Notes: a model not told the origin generated them from the letters alone. A stretch of DNA of 13,025 bases from Rhodospirillales bacterium (GCA_016776705.1 JADHSW010000069.1:1-13025); one strand, 5' to 3'; numbered from the stretch's first letter, positions 1-7,298 are shown. Made by a program: numbers and translations.

Positions 1-565
1 AGCCGGGAGCCAGCGCATTGACCCGCACCCCCTTGCCCGCCAATTCAAGGGCCATAGCCTTGGTCATCTGAATGAGACCCGCCTTTGAAACAGCGTAGGG
101 CATGACGCCACCGCTAACCCGTTCGCCCAGGATAGAGGCGATATTGACAATGCTTCCACCAGCCTCGCGTTCGACCATTTGCCGGGCGACGGCGTTTGCG
201 ACCATCCATGCGCCACGTAGATTGGTATCCATGATGTGATCCCAATCGGGACCATCCCATTCAAGGACTCTTTTCGTTGAAGCAACACCGGCATTATTGA
301 CAAGAATATCTATTTTTTCATTTAACTTCAGTATGTTTGCGATACTATTTTCATCTTTTACATCAAGAGAAACGGCCTTTGCTTCGCCCCCGTCGGCCGT
401 GATGGCTGCAACCGTAGCGGCCAGCCTGTCGGTGCTGCGGGCTGCACAGACGACCTTTGCCCCGGAAAGACCCAGCACCTGTGCAAAACGCCTGCCCAGA
501 CCGCTCGATGCCCCTGTCACCAGTGCTGTACGACCGGAAAGGTCCGCCGATAGTTTTCCTGTCAT
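1..565 (-). CDS. Short-chain dehydrogenase/reductase (SDR), 3' end outside window
   Basis: The reading frame starts at ATG 565-563 and is open for 188 codons to the left edge, so the C-terminal part (roughly a quarter of a classical SDR) is missing. Visible motifs are the Rossmann glycine motif TGASSGLG (residues 17-24), Arg43 at the end of beta-2 (which suggests NADP(H)), NNAG (90-93), and the catalytic triad Ser144, Tyr157 and Lys161 with the usual 13-residue Ser-Tyr spacing. The family oxidises or reduces alcohols and ketones in the cytoplasm; the substrate cannot be read from sequence. The start overlaps the upstream SDR stop as TAATG, and a GGGGGAG Shine-Dalgarno lies about 10 bases upstream, so translation is probably coupled. 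It is the third visible gene of a minus-strand operon with another SDR and an MDR oxidoreductase. The family call is firm; the specific role is unknown. Confidence 0.9.
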   Translation of the reverse strand, partial: MTGKLSADLSGRTALVTGASSGLGRRFAQVLGLSGAKVVCAARSTDRLAATVAAITADGGEAKAVSLDVKDENSIANILKLNEKIDILVNNAGVASTKRVLEWDGPDWDHIMDTNLRGAWMVANAVARQMVEREAGGSIVNIASILGERVSGGVMPYAVSKAGLIQMTKAMALELAGKGVRVNALAPG

Positions 566-1293
566 TACGCTGTCACTCCCCCGTCAATAACAAATTCTGA
601 ACCGGTGACGAAGGTAGACTCGTCTGAGGCCAAGTAAAGGATCATTTCAGCAATTTCTTCACTTTGCGCCATTCGACCCAGCGGAATTTGCTCTTCGATA
701 GAGCGCCGTGTCCGTTCAGGATCAGGACTTTTTGCAATGACTTCGCTGACCATGGGCGTTTCGACAAAGGTTGGATGAACGCTGTTACAGCGAATAGCGT
801 ATTTCTTGCGCGCACAATGCAACGCCACGGACTTGGTCAACAGCCTGACCCCGCCCTTAGACGCATTGTAAGCGGCAAGATTGTGACCGCCAACAAGACC
901 GGAAATGGAACACAAGTTAATGATTGAGCCGCCATCAGCCTGTTTCATCAATCCGATCGCGTATTTACAACCCAGGAAAACACCATCCAGATTGACGCCA
1001 AGCACCATGCGCCATTCGTCGAAGCTGGACGATTCAATATCGGCAATGCGCAGGATTCCGGCAGAATTAACCAGAATATCCAGCCTGCCGCGGGTTTTGC
1101 GGATGTTTTCAATAACGGCCTGCCAACCGGATTCCGAGGTTACATCCAGCGATACAGTTTGTGCATTGTCTGTATTCAAATCGGCGACGATGACGTCAGC
1201 ACCGGCATCTGCCAGAAATCGCGCCGTGGCTTCACCGATACCCGACGCACCGCCCGTAACCAGGGCCACTTTTCCTGAAAGATCATGCGCCAT
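565..1293 (-). CDS. Short-chain dehydrogenase/reductase (SDR), 242 aa
   Basis: This is a complete classical SDR of normal length. It has TGGASGIG (residues 13-20) for dinucleotide binding, Asp38 after beta-2 (which favours NAD(H) over NADP(H)), NSAG (76-79), and catalytic Ser129, Tyr142 and Lys146. The C-terminus has the common G-x-E-x-V-I-D-G-G ending. It resembles 3-hydroxyacyl, hydroxysteroid or cyclic alcohol dehydrogenases, but the substrate cannot be assigned. Its ATG overlaps the stop of the upstream MDR gene as TAATG, and I see no clear Shine-Dalgarno just before it, so it probably depends on translational coupling. Its own stop overlaps the start of the next SDR in the same way. The predicted cofactor preference differs from that neighbour (Asp here, Arg there), so the two SDRs may run in opposite redox directions; that is inference. 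Confidence 0.92.
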   Translation of the reverse strand: MAHDLSGKVALVTGGASGIGEATARFLADAGADVIVADLNTDNAQTVSLDVTSESGWQAVIENIRKTRGRLDILVNSAGILRIADIESSSFDEWRMVLGVNLDGVFLGCKYAIGLMKQADGGSIINLCSISGLVGGHNLAAYNASKGGVRLLTKSVALHCARKKYAIRCNSVHPTFVETPMVSEVIAKSPDPERTRRSIEEQIPLGRMAQSEEIAEMILYLASDESTFVTGSEFVIDGGVTA

Positions 1294-2264
1294 TATATTT
1301 TCAACACTATTTTTCCGACCGAATGGCGGGATTTCATGGTGTTCATGGCCTCGGCTGCCTGATCAAGATCAAACACCATAACGTCACAAAGGCTCAAGCG
1401 TCCCTCGGCGACCCACGCCTGCAATTCCCTGAAGGACGCCTGAACGGCTTCTGGCGCGAACTTCCTGTGTCCTCCCCAATAAAAACCAATGGCTGTGACA
1501 TTTTTCACCATCAGGATATTTGCAGGAATTTGAGGAACCACACCACCCGCGAAACCAACGACAAGGATTCGCGCACCGGGAGCGGCGGATCGCAACGAGG
1601 CGTCGAACGAGTCGCCGCCAACCGGATCGAAATAAACCTCGCCGCCACGGGGTAACAGCGCCTTGATCTGGTCTTTGACATCCCCGTCTTTGTAGTCGAT
1701 GACGTGATTAGCCCCCTGCTTGACGACGGCGGCGATTTTATCCTCGCCAGACGTCACGGCGATCACATTTGCCCCAACCGCCTTGCCTATATCAATGGCG
1801 GCAAGCCCAACACCCCCCGATGCGCCATGTACGATCAGGGACTCGCCTTTTTTCAGGCGGGCCTTGTCGATAAGACCCATATGGGCTGTTCCATAGGCAA
1901 TGGGAAAGGCGGCGGCGGTATCGAAATCCAGAGCATCTGGAATGATCATCAAATCCGAAACACCAGCAATGGCTTCTTCGGCAAAACCACCCCAATTGAT
2001 AAAAGACATGACCCTGTCGCCAGTTTTGAACCCGTTGACCCCTTCACCGATTTCGATGATCTCGCCAGCGATTTCCATGCCCGGACTGAAAGGAAATGCT
2101 GGTTTTTCCTGATAAGTTCCGCCAACCATTAAAATATCGGCGAAATTCAGGGCGGCGGCGCGAACGCGGATTTTTACCTGACCCTGTCCAACAATCGGGC
2201 TAACGACTTCGTCAATACTCAGGCTGTCCGGGGCTCCCCATTCATGGCAAAGTACGGCTCTCAT
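1293..2264 (-). CDS. Zinc-independent MDR oxidoreductase, NADPH:quinone oxidoreductase-like, 323 aa
   Basis: This is a medium-chain dehydrogenase/reductase of the quinone oxidoreductase subgroup. It has a GroES-like N-terminal domain followed by a Rossmann domain with GASGGVG at residues 147-153. The catalytic-zinc cysteine and the structural-zinc cysteine cluster are absent, as expected for the QOR type. Likely reactions are NADPH-dependent reduction of quinones or enones; some relatives act on enoyl-CoA or unsaturated aldehydes. I chose ATG 2264 because it gives the family's usual MRAV start and has GGAAG about 10 bases upstream. The frame stays open for 33 more codons to 2363, but these run into the divergent acyl-CoA synthetase gene. 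It is the first gene of a three-gene minus-strand operon, coupled to the next gene by a TAATG overlap. The true substrate is unknown. Confidence 0.9.
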   Translation of the reverse strand: MRAVLCHEWGAPDSLSIDEVVSPIVGQGQVKIRVRAAALNFADILMVGGTYQEKPAFPFSPGMEIAGEIIEIGEGVNGFKTGDRVMSFINWGGFAEEAIAGVSDLMIIPDALDFDTAAAFPIAYGTAHMGLIDKARLKKGESLIVHGASGGVGLAAIDIGKAVGANVIAVTSGEDKIAAVVKQGANHVIDYKDGDVKDQIKALLPRGGEVYFDPVGGDSFDASLRSAAPGARILVVGFAGGVVPQIPANILMVKNVTAIGFYWGGHRKFAPEAVQASFRELQAWVAEGRLSLCDVMVFDLDQAAEAMNTMKSRHSVGKIVLKI

Positions 2265-2333
2265 GTTATTGCAACTTCCATTTTTCGCTAGTAGTGATAA
2301 TGCTGTGATACAGAACATAAAGGGAGGCATAAA
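2265..2333. promoter_or_regulatory. Divergent promoter region between MDR and acyl-CoA synthetase genes
   Basis: These 69 bp separate two divergently transcribed starts and so must hold promoters for both directions, or the promoters overlap the coding ends. On the plus strand GATAAT at 2296-2301 matches five of six bases of a -10 box, but no well-spaced -35 is visible. AGGGAGG at 2321-2327 is the Shine-Dalgarno for the GTG start at 2334. I found no convincing operator palindrome. The promoter assignment is weak; the ribosome binding site is clear. Confidence 0.35.
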
Positions 2334-3971
2334 GTGGCTGATAAGGCGAACATTTACGAGCAAAATCTGGACAAGCAGCAGGCTAACTTTCGCCCCCTGT
2401 CACCGATCAGCTTTTTGCAGTGGTCAGCCCAGGTGTATCCCAATAAGACCGCTGTCATTCATGGCGAAAAGCGTTTTAACTGGGCCGAATTTGCTGAACG
2501 CTGCCGCAGACTCGCCAGTGCACTCAACAAACGCGGCATTGGCCTGGGCGATACGGTCGCCATCATGTCCCCCAATGCACCGGCCATGCTTGAAGCCCAC
2601 TACGGCATTCCCATGACTGGGGCCGTGCTGAATGCGCTCAACTTCCGTCTGGACGCACCGACCCTGGCATTCATTCTTGAGCATGGCGAAGCCAGGGTTC
2701 TTATCACGGACAGGGAGTTTTCCCCGGTTATCAAGGAAGCCCTGGCTGAACTGAAAAGCCCGATAACCGTTATTGATGTGGATGACCACCTGGCCGAGGG
2801 TGGAGAGTTAATCGGTGAAATGGATTACGAGACCTTCCTGAAGGAAGGCGACCCGGATTTTGAATGGCAGCCCCCTGTGGAAGAATGGCAGGCCATCGCC
2901 CTGAACTATACTTCCGGCACCACGGGCAACCCCAAGGGCGTCGTTTATCACCATCGCGGCGCATTTTTAAACGCCATGGGCAACGCACTGGTTTTCGGCC
3001 TCAGTCACAGTTCTGTCTATCTGTGGACCCTGCCCATGTTCCACTGCAACGGCTGGACCTTCACCTGGGCGGTGACGGCGGTTGGCGGCACCCATGTCTG
3101 TCTGCGCCAGACCGATCCGGCGAAGATTTTTCCGGCCATCAGGGATCACAGGGTTACCCACATGTGCGGTGCGCCCATTGTCCTTAACATGATGGCCCAT
3201 GCCCCTGACGAGCAAAAAGTCGCCTTCGAGCAAACCGTTGATGTCGCCACAGGGGGTGCCGCGCCGCCCAGCGCCGTTATCGCGTCCATGGAGCGCATGG
3301 GCTTCAAGGTCCTGCACCTGTATGGCCTGACCGAATCTTACGGACCTGCCACCATCTGCGCATGGCAGGATGAATGGGACGATCTGGAACTGGATGACAA
3401 GGCATCGAAAATGTCCCGTCAGGGTGTTCGTTACCCGACCCTGTTCGAGCAGGCCATACTAAACCCGGATACCATGGCACAAGTACCTGCCGACGGCGAG
3501 ACCATCGGCGAGTTGATGCTAAGCTCAAACACGGTAATGAAAGGTTATCTGAAAAACCCGAGCGCGACCGAAGCCGCCTTTGCCGGTGGCTGGTTCCATA
3601 CAGGCGATCTGGGCGTTATGCACCCGGATGGCTATGTGGAAATCAAGGACCGTTCAAAGGACATCATCATTTCCGGCGGCGAGAACATCTCGTCCCTTGA
3701 AATCGAGGAATGCCTATACAAGCACGACAAGGTCATGGAGGCCGCCGTCGTCGCCATGAGCAGCGAAAAATGGGGCGAAACACCCTGCGCCTTCGTCACT
3801 CCGCCGCCGGGAAGCGAGGGCGACGTAACGGAAGTCGAAATCATCGAGTGGTGCCGCGATCATATGGCCCATTTCAAAGCACCAACGAAAGTCGTCTTCG
3901 GCCCACTGCCTAAAACATCAACCGGAAAAATCCAAAAATTTGTTCTTCGCGATAAAACCGAAGAACTTTAA
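2334..3971 (+). CDS. Acyl-CoA synthetase (AMP-forming fatty acid or aryl-CoA ligase type), 545 aa
   Basis: This adenylate-forming enzyme activates a carboxylic acid to an acyl-AMP and then an acyl-CoA in the cytoplasm. The P-loop-like A3 motif YTSGTTGNPKGV is at residues 192-203, YGLTESYG at 330-337, TGD at 423-425, the hinge region DRSKD at 439-443, GGENIS at 448-453, and the catalytic lysine in STGKIQK is Lys532. Length and motifs fit the large ligase group that includes medium- and long-chain fatty acid ligases, plant acyl-activating enzymes and the DmdB methylmercaptopropionate ligases, so the acid cannot be named. The start is GTG 2334, supported by AGGGAGG six bases upstream. It is divergent from an oxidoreductase operon of MDR and SDR enzymes, which fits a shared fatty-acid or small-acid degradation route; this is inference. 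The gene appears intact. Confidence 0.93.
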   Translation: MADKANIYEQNLDKQQANFRPLSPISFLQWSAQVYPNKTAVIHGEKRFNWAEFAERCRRLASALNKRGIGLGDTVAIMSPNAPAMLEAHYGIPMTGAVLNALNFRLDAPTLAFILEHGEARVLITDREFSPVIKEALAELKSPITVIDVDDHLAEGGELIGEMDYETFLKEGDPDFEWQPPVEEWQAIALNYTSGTTGNPKGVVYHHRGAFLNAMGNALVFGLSHSSVYLWTLPMFHCNGWTFTWAVTAVGGTHVCLRQTDPAKIFPAIRDHRVTHMCGAPIVLNMMAHAPDEQKVAFEQTVDVATGGAAPPSAVIASMERMGFKVLHLYGLTESYGPATICAWQDEWDDLELDDKASKMSRQGVRYPTLFEQAILNPDTMAQVPADGETIGELMLSSNTVMKGYLKNPSATEAAFAGGWFHTGDLGVMHPDGYVEIKDRSKDIIISGGENISSLEIEECLYKHDKVMEAAVVAMSSEKWGETPCAFVTPPPGSEGDVTEVEIIEWCRDHMAHFKAPTKVVFGPLPKTSTGKIQKFVLRDKTEEL

Positions 3972-4003
3972 CACCCAATTCCACGTTTCAGGCTTGCACC
4001 TTA

Positions 4004-4032
4004 ATGACAGGTCGGCACAATTAATGTACACT
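4004..4032 (+). promoter_or_regulatory. Candidate sigma-70-type promoter for the CBS-domain gene
   Basis: ATGACA (4004-4009, five of six matches to the -35 consensus) lies 17 bases before TACACT (4027-4032, four of six matches to -10). Transcription would start near 4039, giving a leader of about 30 bases before the ATG at 4071. An overlapping alternative is TTGCAC (3994-3999) with ACAATT (4017-4022), also at 17-base spacing. No terminator is visible after the upstream acyl-CoA synthetase, so read-through remains possible. Confidence 0.35.
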
Positions 4033-4070
4033 TACAACTAGTTCTTTAAAGGAGCCGACAGGAGATTAAT

Positions 4071-4454
4071 ATGACGCGCAAGATCATTCCCGATATTATT
4101 GACGAACAGAAAATCGCCAGTTTACCTGGAGATTGCTCCATTCGCGAAGCCGGTCGATATATGGTCGAACAGGGCGTCGGTTCCGTTCTTGTCATTGAAG
4201 ATGGTAAGCTCAAAGGTATCTTTACCGAGCGGGACGCCTTGAGGATATTCGTCGCCACCAGACGCAATCCCGACCAAACCAACATGGCCGATGTCATGAC
4301 CGGTAATCTTCAGACCATCAGTCCCGACGCCTCGCCTGAAGAAGCCCTGAAACGTATGACCGAAGGTAAATTTCGCCATATGCCGGTTGTCGACGATGCC
4401 GGAAAAATCCTCGGTGTAATCTCCCAGCGCGACCTGCTTGTTGCCTTTGAGTGA
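4071..4454 (+). CDS. Stand-alone two-CBS-domain protein, 127 aa
   Basis: The whole protein is a CBS pair (Bateman module). The first repeat spans about residues 10-65, with the GSVLVIEDGKLKGIFTERD core at 37-55. The second spans about 78-127, with the FRHMPVVDD core near 101-109 and GVISQRDL ending at 122. Such modules bind adenosine nucleotides (AMP, ATP, SAM and similar) and usually regulate a partner protein; with no fused catalytic domain the partner here is unknown. AGGAG at 4060-4064 lies six bases before the ATG. The gene sits alone between the acyl-CoA synthetase (same strand, 99 bp upstream) and the convergent modC gene, only nine bases away. The domain call is strong; function is not assignable. 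Confidence 0.9.
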   Translation: MTRKIIPDIIDEQKIASLPGDCSIREAGRYMVEQGVGSVLVIEDGKLKGIFTERDALRIFVATRRNPDQTNMADVMTGNLQTISPDASPEEALKRMTEGKFRHMPVVDDAGKILGVISQRDLLVAFE

Positions 4455-4463
4455 AAATCCAGG

Positions 4464-5552
4464 TCAGGGCTGCATCAAGTGAATGCCTTCCGAAACAAGG
4501 GATACGGAAATCCTGTCGCCTGCCTTCAGGTTACGTTGCTTTGCTTCCAGCATGGGCATGGTCATGAACAATGGATGGCTTGAACCTTCTTTAACCGTCA
4601 GGGCGATATTGACCAGATCGCCTAGTCGGGCGACGTTTGATATCTCGGCCGACACCATGCTTTCATCATCCACATCATCCGGGACGAGAATGACGTGGGA
4701 TGTGGGAATAACCCAGTCGACCGGCTTACCCGGTTTGAAATCCGGCTGATAGGTTGCCGCCAGCGTGTACTCGCCCCACGAAATATGGGTTATCGCGTAA
4801 TCTGCATCATGACCGATCACATATCCCTGGAAAATGTTGTTCAGGTCGACAAGTCTGGCTACTTCTTTATCGACAGGTTTTGCCATGACGTCGAACGGCG
4901 GGCCGTTTTGCAATGTCCTGCCCCGGCGCAGGATGCATAGACGGTCAGCCAGCATTGACGCTTCATCAAGGTCATGGGTGACCAGAATGACCGGCATACC
5001 AAATTCCTGGCGCAATTCGACCAGTTCCTTGTACAGCCTTTGCCGGGTCGCCTTGTCGACAGCCGAAAAAGGTTCATCAAGCAGTAACACCTGTGGGTCG
5101 CGCGCAAGGGCCCGGGCCACGGCGACACGTTGCTGCTGACCACCAGACAACGCCGCCGGTTTTCGCCTACCAAGACCGGACAGATGGACAAGTGAAAGAA
5201 GTTCATCGGCGCGTTTTCGCCTGTCGGACGCGGCCAGATGCCCCAGCGCCTCGATTATATTTTCCTCGGCGCTTAGATGGGGAAACAGGGCGTAATGTTG
5301 AAAGACCAGACCGACCTTACGATCACGGGTATCGACGTTGATGCCTTTTTCCGTGTCCAGCCAGACCGCGCCATTGCAGGTGATCTTGCCCTGATCGGGT
5401 TTGCTCAGGCCGGCTATGGTGCGAAGGATCGTCGACTTGCCCCCACCCGATGGTCCGACCAACGCCAGAAGTTCCCCCGGTTTGCAGCAAATATGTGCTG
5501 CCAGGGGAATGTCGCCTTCATGTGTGAGCTCAACGTCCAGTCCCTCAATCAT
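4464..5552 (-). CDS. modC: Molybdate ABC transporter ATP-binding protein ModC, 362 aa
   Basis: This is the ATPase that powers molybdate import through ModB at the inner membrane. Walker A GPSGGGKS is at residues 33-40, the Q-loop at Gln85, the signature LSGGQQQR at 135-142, Walker B VLLLDE at 155-160 and the H-loop at His193. The C-terminal part (about 240-362) is the extension typical of ModC, ending in a TOBE/MOP-like domain that binds molybdate in relatives. I chose ATG 5552 because it has GGGG upstream and gives a normal ABC start; a TTG five codons earlier is open but less likely. Its start overlaps the end of modB by eight bases. It is the last gene of modABC and converges on the CBS gene with a nine-base gap. 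ABC ATPase identity is certain; the molybdate role comes from context and C-terminal domain. Confidence 0.92.
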   Translation of the reverse strand: MIEGLDVELTHEGDIPLAAHICCKPGELLALVGPSGGGKSTILRTIAGLSKPDQGKITCNGAVWLDTEKGINVDTRDRKVGLVFQHYALFPHLSAEENIIEALGHLAASDRRKRADELLSLVHLSGLGRRKPAALSGGQQQRVAVARALARDPQVLLLDEPFSAVDKATRQRLYKELVELRQEFGMPVILVTHDLDEASMLADRLCILRRGRTLQNGPPFDVMAKPVDKEVARLVDLNNIFQGYVIGHDADYAITHISWGEYTLAATYQPDFKPGKPVDWVIPTSHVILVPDDVDDESMVSAEISNVARLGDLVNIALTVKEGSSHPLFMTMPMLEAKQRNLKAGDRISVSLVSEGIHLMQP

Positions 5553-6213
5553 GACGACGCCCCACAAAAGACGTTGTGAAGTAAGTGGCGCTGATGGCGA
5601 CCATGGAAATCAGCAACAGGACCGCTGACATCATTCCGGCAGAGTCATTGTCGAACAACTGCACACGGTCATAAATGGCGATGGCGATGGTTTGCGTTTC
5701 GCCGGGAATATTGCCTCCAACCATCAGAACAATACCGAATTCACCAATGGTATGGGCGAAGGTCAACACCAGCGCCGACAAGATGCCCGGCCACGCCAGT
5801 GGCAATTCAATGCGCCAGAGAATGCGCCATGGCGACATTCCACAGCAGGCTGCGGCTTCGCGAACATCGACGGCTATGCCTTCAAAAGCTCGTTGCATGG
5901 GCTGAATGGCAAAAGGCAGATTGAAGATGACGGAAGCCAGGACCAGTCCATCAAAAGAAAAGGCCAGAGGCCGCCCGACCAAAGATTGATACATTTGGCC
6001 CAGGGGCGACGCCCCGCCAAAAGCAACCAGCATGTAGAAACCCAGGACTGTTGGCGGCAGAACCAAAGGCAGCGCCAAGCCAGCCTCGACAAAGACTTTA
6101 CCCCTGAACGTCTTCCAGGCGAGCAAGCGCCCCACAAGGATTCCAATGGGCAACAGGATAACCGTTGTCCACGCAGCCAGTTTTAATGAAAGGTCCAGGG
6201 CAAGCCAGTTCAA
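5545..6213 (-). CDS. modB: Molybdate ABC transporter permease ModB, 222 aa
   Basis: This is the inner-membrane permease of the molybdate importer. It has the hydrophobic segments of a BPD-type permease and the cytoplasmic EAA loop around Glu119-Gly125, followed by IELPLAWP, which docks on the ATPase. LPLVLPPTVLGF (residues 48-59) is typical of ModB. The start is TTG at 6213, sharing TTGA with the modA stop; AGGGTGGGGG lies just upstream. No ATG or GTG in this frame gives a better start, and this start aligns well with known ModB N-termini. The gene overlaps modA at its start by four bases and modC at its end by eight, so it is tightly coupled. Length is normal for the family. Confidence 0.93.
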   Translation of the reverse strand: MNWLALDLSLKLAAWTTVILLPIGILVGRLLAWKTFRGKVFVEAGLALPLVLPPTVLGFYMLVAFGGASPLGQMYQSLVGRPLAFSFDGLVLASVIFNLPFAIQPMQRAFEGIAVDVREAAACCGMSPWRILWRIELPLAWPGILSALVLTFAHTIGEFGIVLMVGGNIPGETQTIAIAIYDRVQLFDNDSAGMMSAVLLLISMVAISATYFTTSFVGRRHD

Positions 6214-7016
6214 TGTTGAGCCCCCACCCTGACAAGTGCGTAGCCATTGCTACGGAAAATTTCCAATGCGGGCTCGCGTTCAAGGTATTTGTAAAATTCC
6301 ATAGTTGTGGCGCTGGCTCCATTAACAAGTGCCATTCGTTGTCCAAGCGGTTGATGAAATTCTGTAGGAATCAGTTTGTACCTCCCACTTGCAGCGAACT
6401 GCGGCGTCAACGCCTGCGAGTAAGCAATGATACCGCCCAGGGCTGAACCTGAAAGACTGAATTGCGCTGTCTGAGAAATGTTTTCGCCAAAGATCAGATA
6501 GGGCTTCATTGTTTCCCATAACCCGGTATGGATCAGCGCCTGTTTTGCTGCTCGTCCGTAAGGGGCCAATTCCGGATTGGCAATGGCATAACGATTGGAG
6601 AGATTGGTTCCGAAAATTGACTGATAGCCATGTGGGAAATCGGCCGTCTTTAGTGGAGAGTTTGTTGGCGTGAAGGCGACGATCCGCCCATAGGCGTAAA
6701 TTTTTCCTCGATCAATTGTTTTACCCGCCTCGGCCAGTCGAAATACATAGTCCTCGTCAGCGGACAAAAACATTTCAAAGGGCGCGCCTTGAAAAATTTG
6801 TCGGGTAAGGTTTCCCGATGAGCCAAAGGAAAAGCGAACGCTCAACCCGGTTTCCTTTTGGAAGGACTGTCCGATTTTTTCGATAGTTAAACGCATGTTC
6901 GAAGCGACCGCGATGATCGGTGCCTGTCCCGAAGCAAGCGCCGTACTTTTGGAAAACACGTTCACTATTAACAGAAGACAAAAGAAGCCAAGCAAAATCA
7001 AGCGCGAACAAAACAT
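6210..7016 (-). CDS. modA: Molybdate-binding periplasmic protein ModA, 268 aa
   Basis: This is the periplasmic substrate-binding protein that captures oxyanions and delivers them to ModBC. An N-terminal signal peptide (about residues 1-28, hydrophobic core then ALA-SG) is visible. Family motifs include the early ASN at 38-40, FGSSGNL (64-70), GAPFEMFLSADE (77-88), IANPELAPYGRAA (145-157), the GENISQTAQF segment (178-186), IIAYSQA (196-202) and the C-terminal VNGA region. Ser39, the SS pair near 66 and Tyr199 are candidate ligand residues by family comparison. Molybdate is the likely ligand, but tungstate cannot be excluded. The ATG at 7016 is preceded by GGGAG. It is the first gene of modABC and is divergent from the nap operon, whose NapA needs molybdenum. 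A ModE-like site overlaps its predicted promoter. Confidence 0.93.
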   Translation of the reverse strand: MFCSRLILLGFFCLLLIVNVFSKSTALASGQAPIIAVASNMRLTIEKIGQSFQKETGLSVRFSFGSSGNLTRQIFQGAPFEMFLSADEDYVFRLAEAGKTIDRGKIYAYGRIVAFTPTNSPLKTADFPHGYQSIFGTNLSNRYAIANPELAPYGRAAKQALIHTGLWETMKPYLIFGENISQTAQFSLSGSALGGIIAYSQALTPQFAASGRYKLIPTEFHQPLGQRMALVNGASATTMEFYKYLEREPALEIFRSNGYALVRVGAQH

Positions 7017-7032
7017 TTACGGACGCTCCCGG

Positions 7033-7056
7033 CGTTATCCCTTTTCGACTATATCG
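7033..7056. promoter_or_regulatory. Candidate ModE-type operator overlapping the modA promoter
   Basis: The plus strand shows CGTTAT at 7033-7038 and ATATCG at 7051-7056, an imperfect inverted repeat. Placed on the ModE consensus (CGTTATATA, six bases, TATATAACG), the spacing is exact and 12 of 18 positions match. On the minus strand a -10-like TATAGT is at 7053-7048, so a start near 7041 would put the site across the -10 and start, where ModE represses modA in Escherichia coli. The -35 is poor. No modE gene is in the window. Confidence 0.35.
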
Positions 7057-7186
7057 ACCTATGTTTTAACCGACATTTTTAACTAAGGCAAATGCCTATT
7101 ACACAGGGTTATTTTTGAATAATTGTTCTGCATACAAACCAAATTCCACTTTTTTTCTGTAATATATCAACTGGAAAAGCCCTTTT

Positions 7187-7200
7187 TTGACTGAGGTCAA
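7187..7200. promoter_or_regulatory. Fnr/FixK-type operator upstream of napF
   Basis: TTGACTGAGGTCAA is a perfect palindrome with 5-4-5 geometry and matches the TTGA(T/C)-N4-(G/A)TCAA motif of Fnr and FixK regulators. Its centre (7193.5) lies about 41.5 bases before a start predicted from the -10-like CATAGT at 7223-7228, the usual class II activator position. It is about 105 bases before the napF ATG and 170 bases from modA, so nap is the likelier target. It supports low-oxygen activation. A Dnr- or NnrR-type regulator is also possible. Confidence 0.75.
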
Positions 7201-7222
7201 TTTCGGATCCAAAAGATAGGTT

Positions 7223-7228
7223 CATAGT
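7223..7228 (+). promoter_or_regulatory. Candidate -10 element of the nap operon promoter
   Basis: CATAGT matches the -10 consensus at four of six bases and lies at the expected distance downstream of the Fnr/FixK-like palindrome. Transcription would start near 7235, giving a leader of about 64 bases before the napF ATG. There is no good -35, as expected for an activator-dependent class II promoter. Confidence 0.4.
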
Positions 7229-7298
7229 TCGCCTGTAATTAAATGATTTTTCGTTTTTTACCTTATTTTTCAATAAGTTGGCTCTGAGACACTTCTAT

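Noticed and set aside
905..1381. Long plus-strand open frame opposite the SDR gene
   Set aside because: It is a shadow on the opposite strand of a clear SDR gene, with no motif or ribosome site of its own.
2265..2363. Longer N-terminus for the MDR oxidoreductase
   Set aside because: The extra 33 codons run through the divergent promoter and into the acyl-CoA synthetase gene; MRAV at 2264 is the family-typical start with a ribosome site.
2334..3971. Naming the acyl-CoA synthetase dmdB
   Set aside because: It shares the subfamily style, but no other DMSP-demethylation gene is visible and substrate cannot be read from motifs.
5553..5567. TTG start for modC five codons upstream
   Set aside because: It would increase the overlap with modB, and ATG 5552 gives a normal ABC-ATPase start.
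7243..7287. 14-codon frame before napF, possibly a leader peptide or napE
   Set aside because: There is no ribosome site, it is far too short for NapE, and its composition reflects AT-rich leader DNA.
7278..7298. TTG start for napF seven codons upstream
   Set aside because: No Shine-Dalgarno precedes it; the ATG at 7299 is preferred, although its own ribosome site is also weak.
7017..7298. Molybdenum-cofactor riboswitch in the mod-nap gap
   Set aside because: I see no extended conserved stem set of that kind; only short palindromes and protein-type operators are present.
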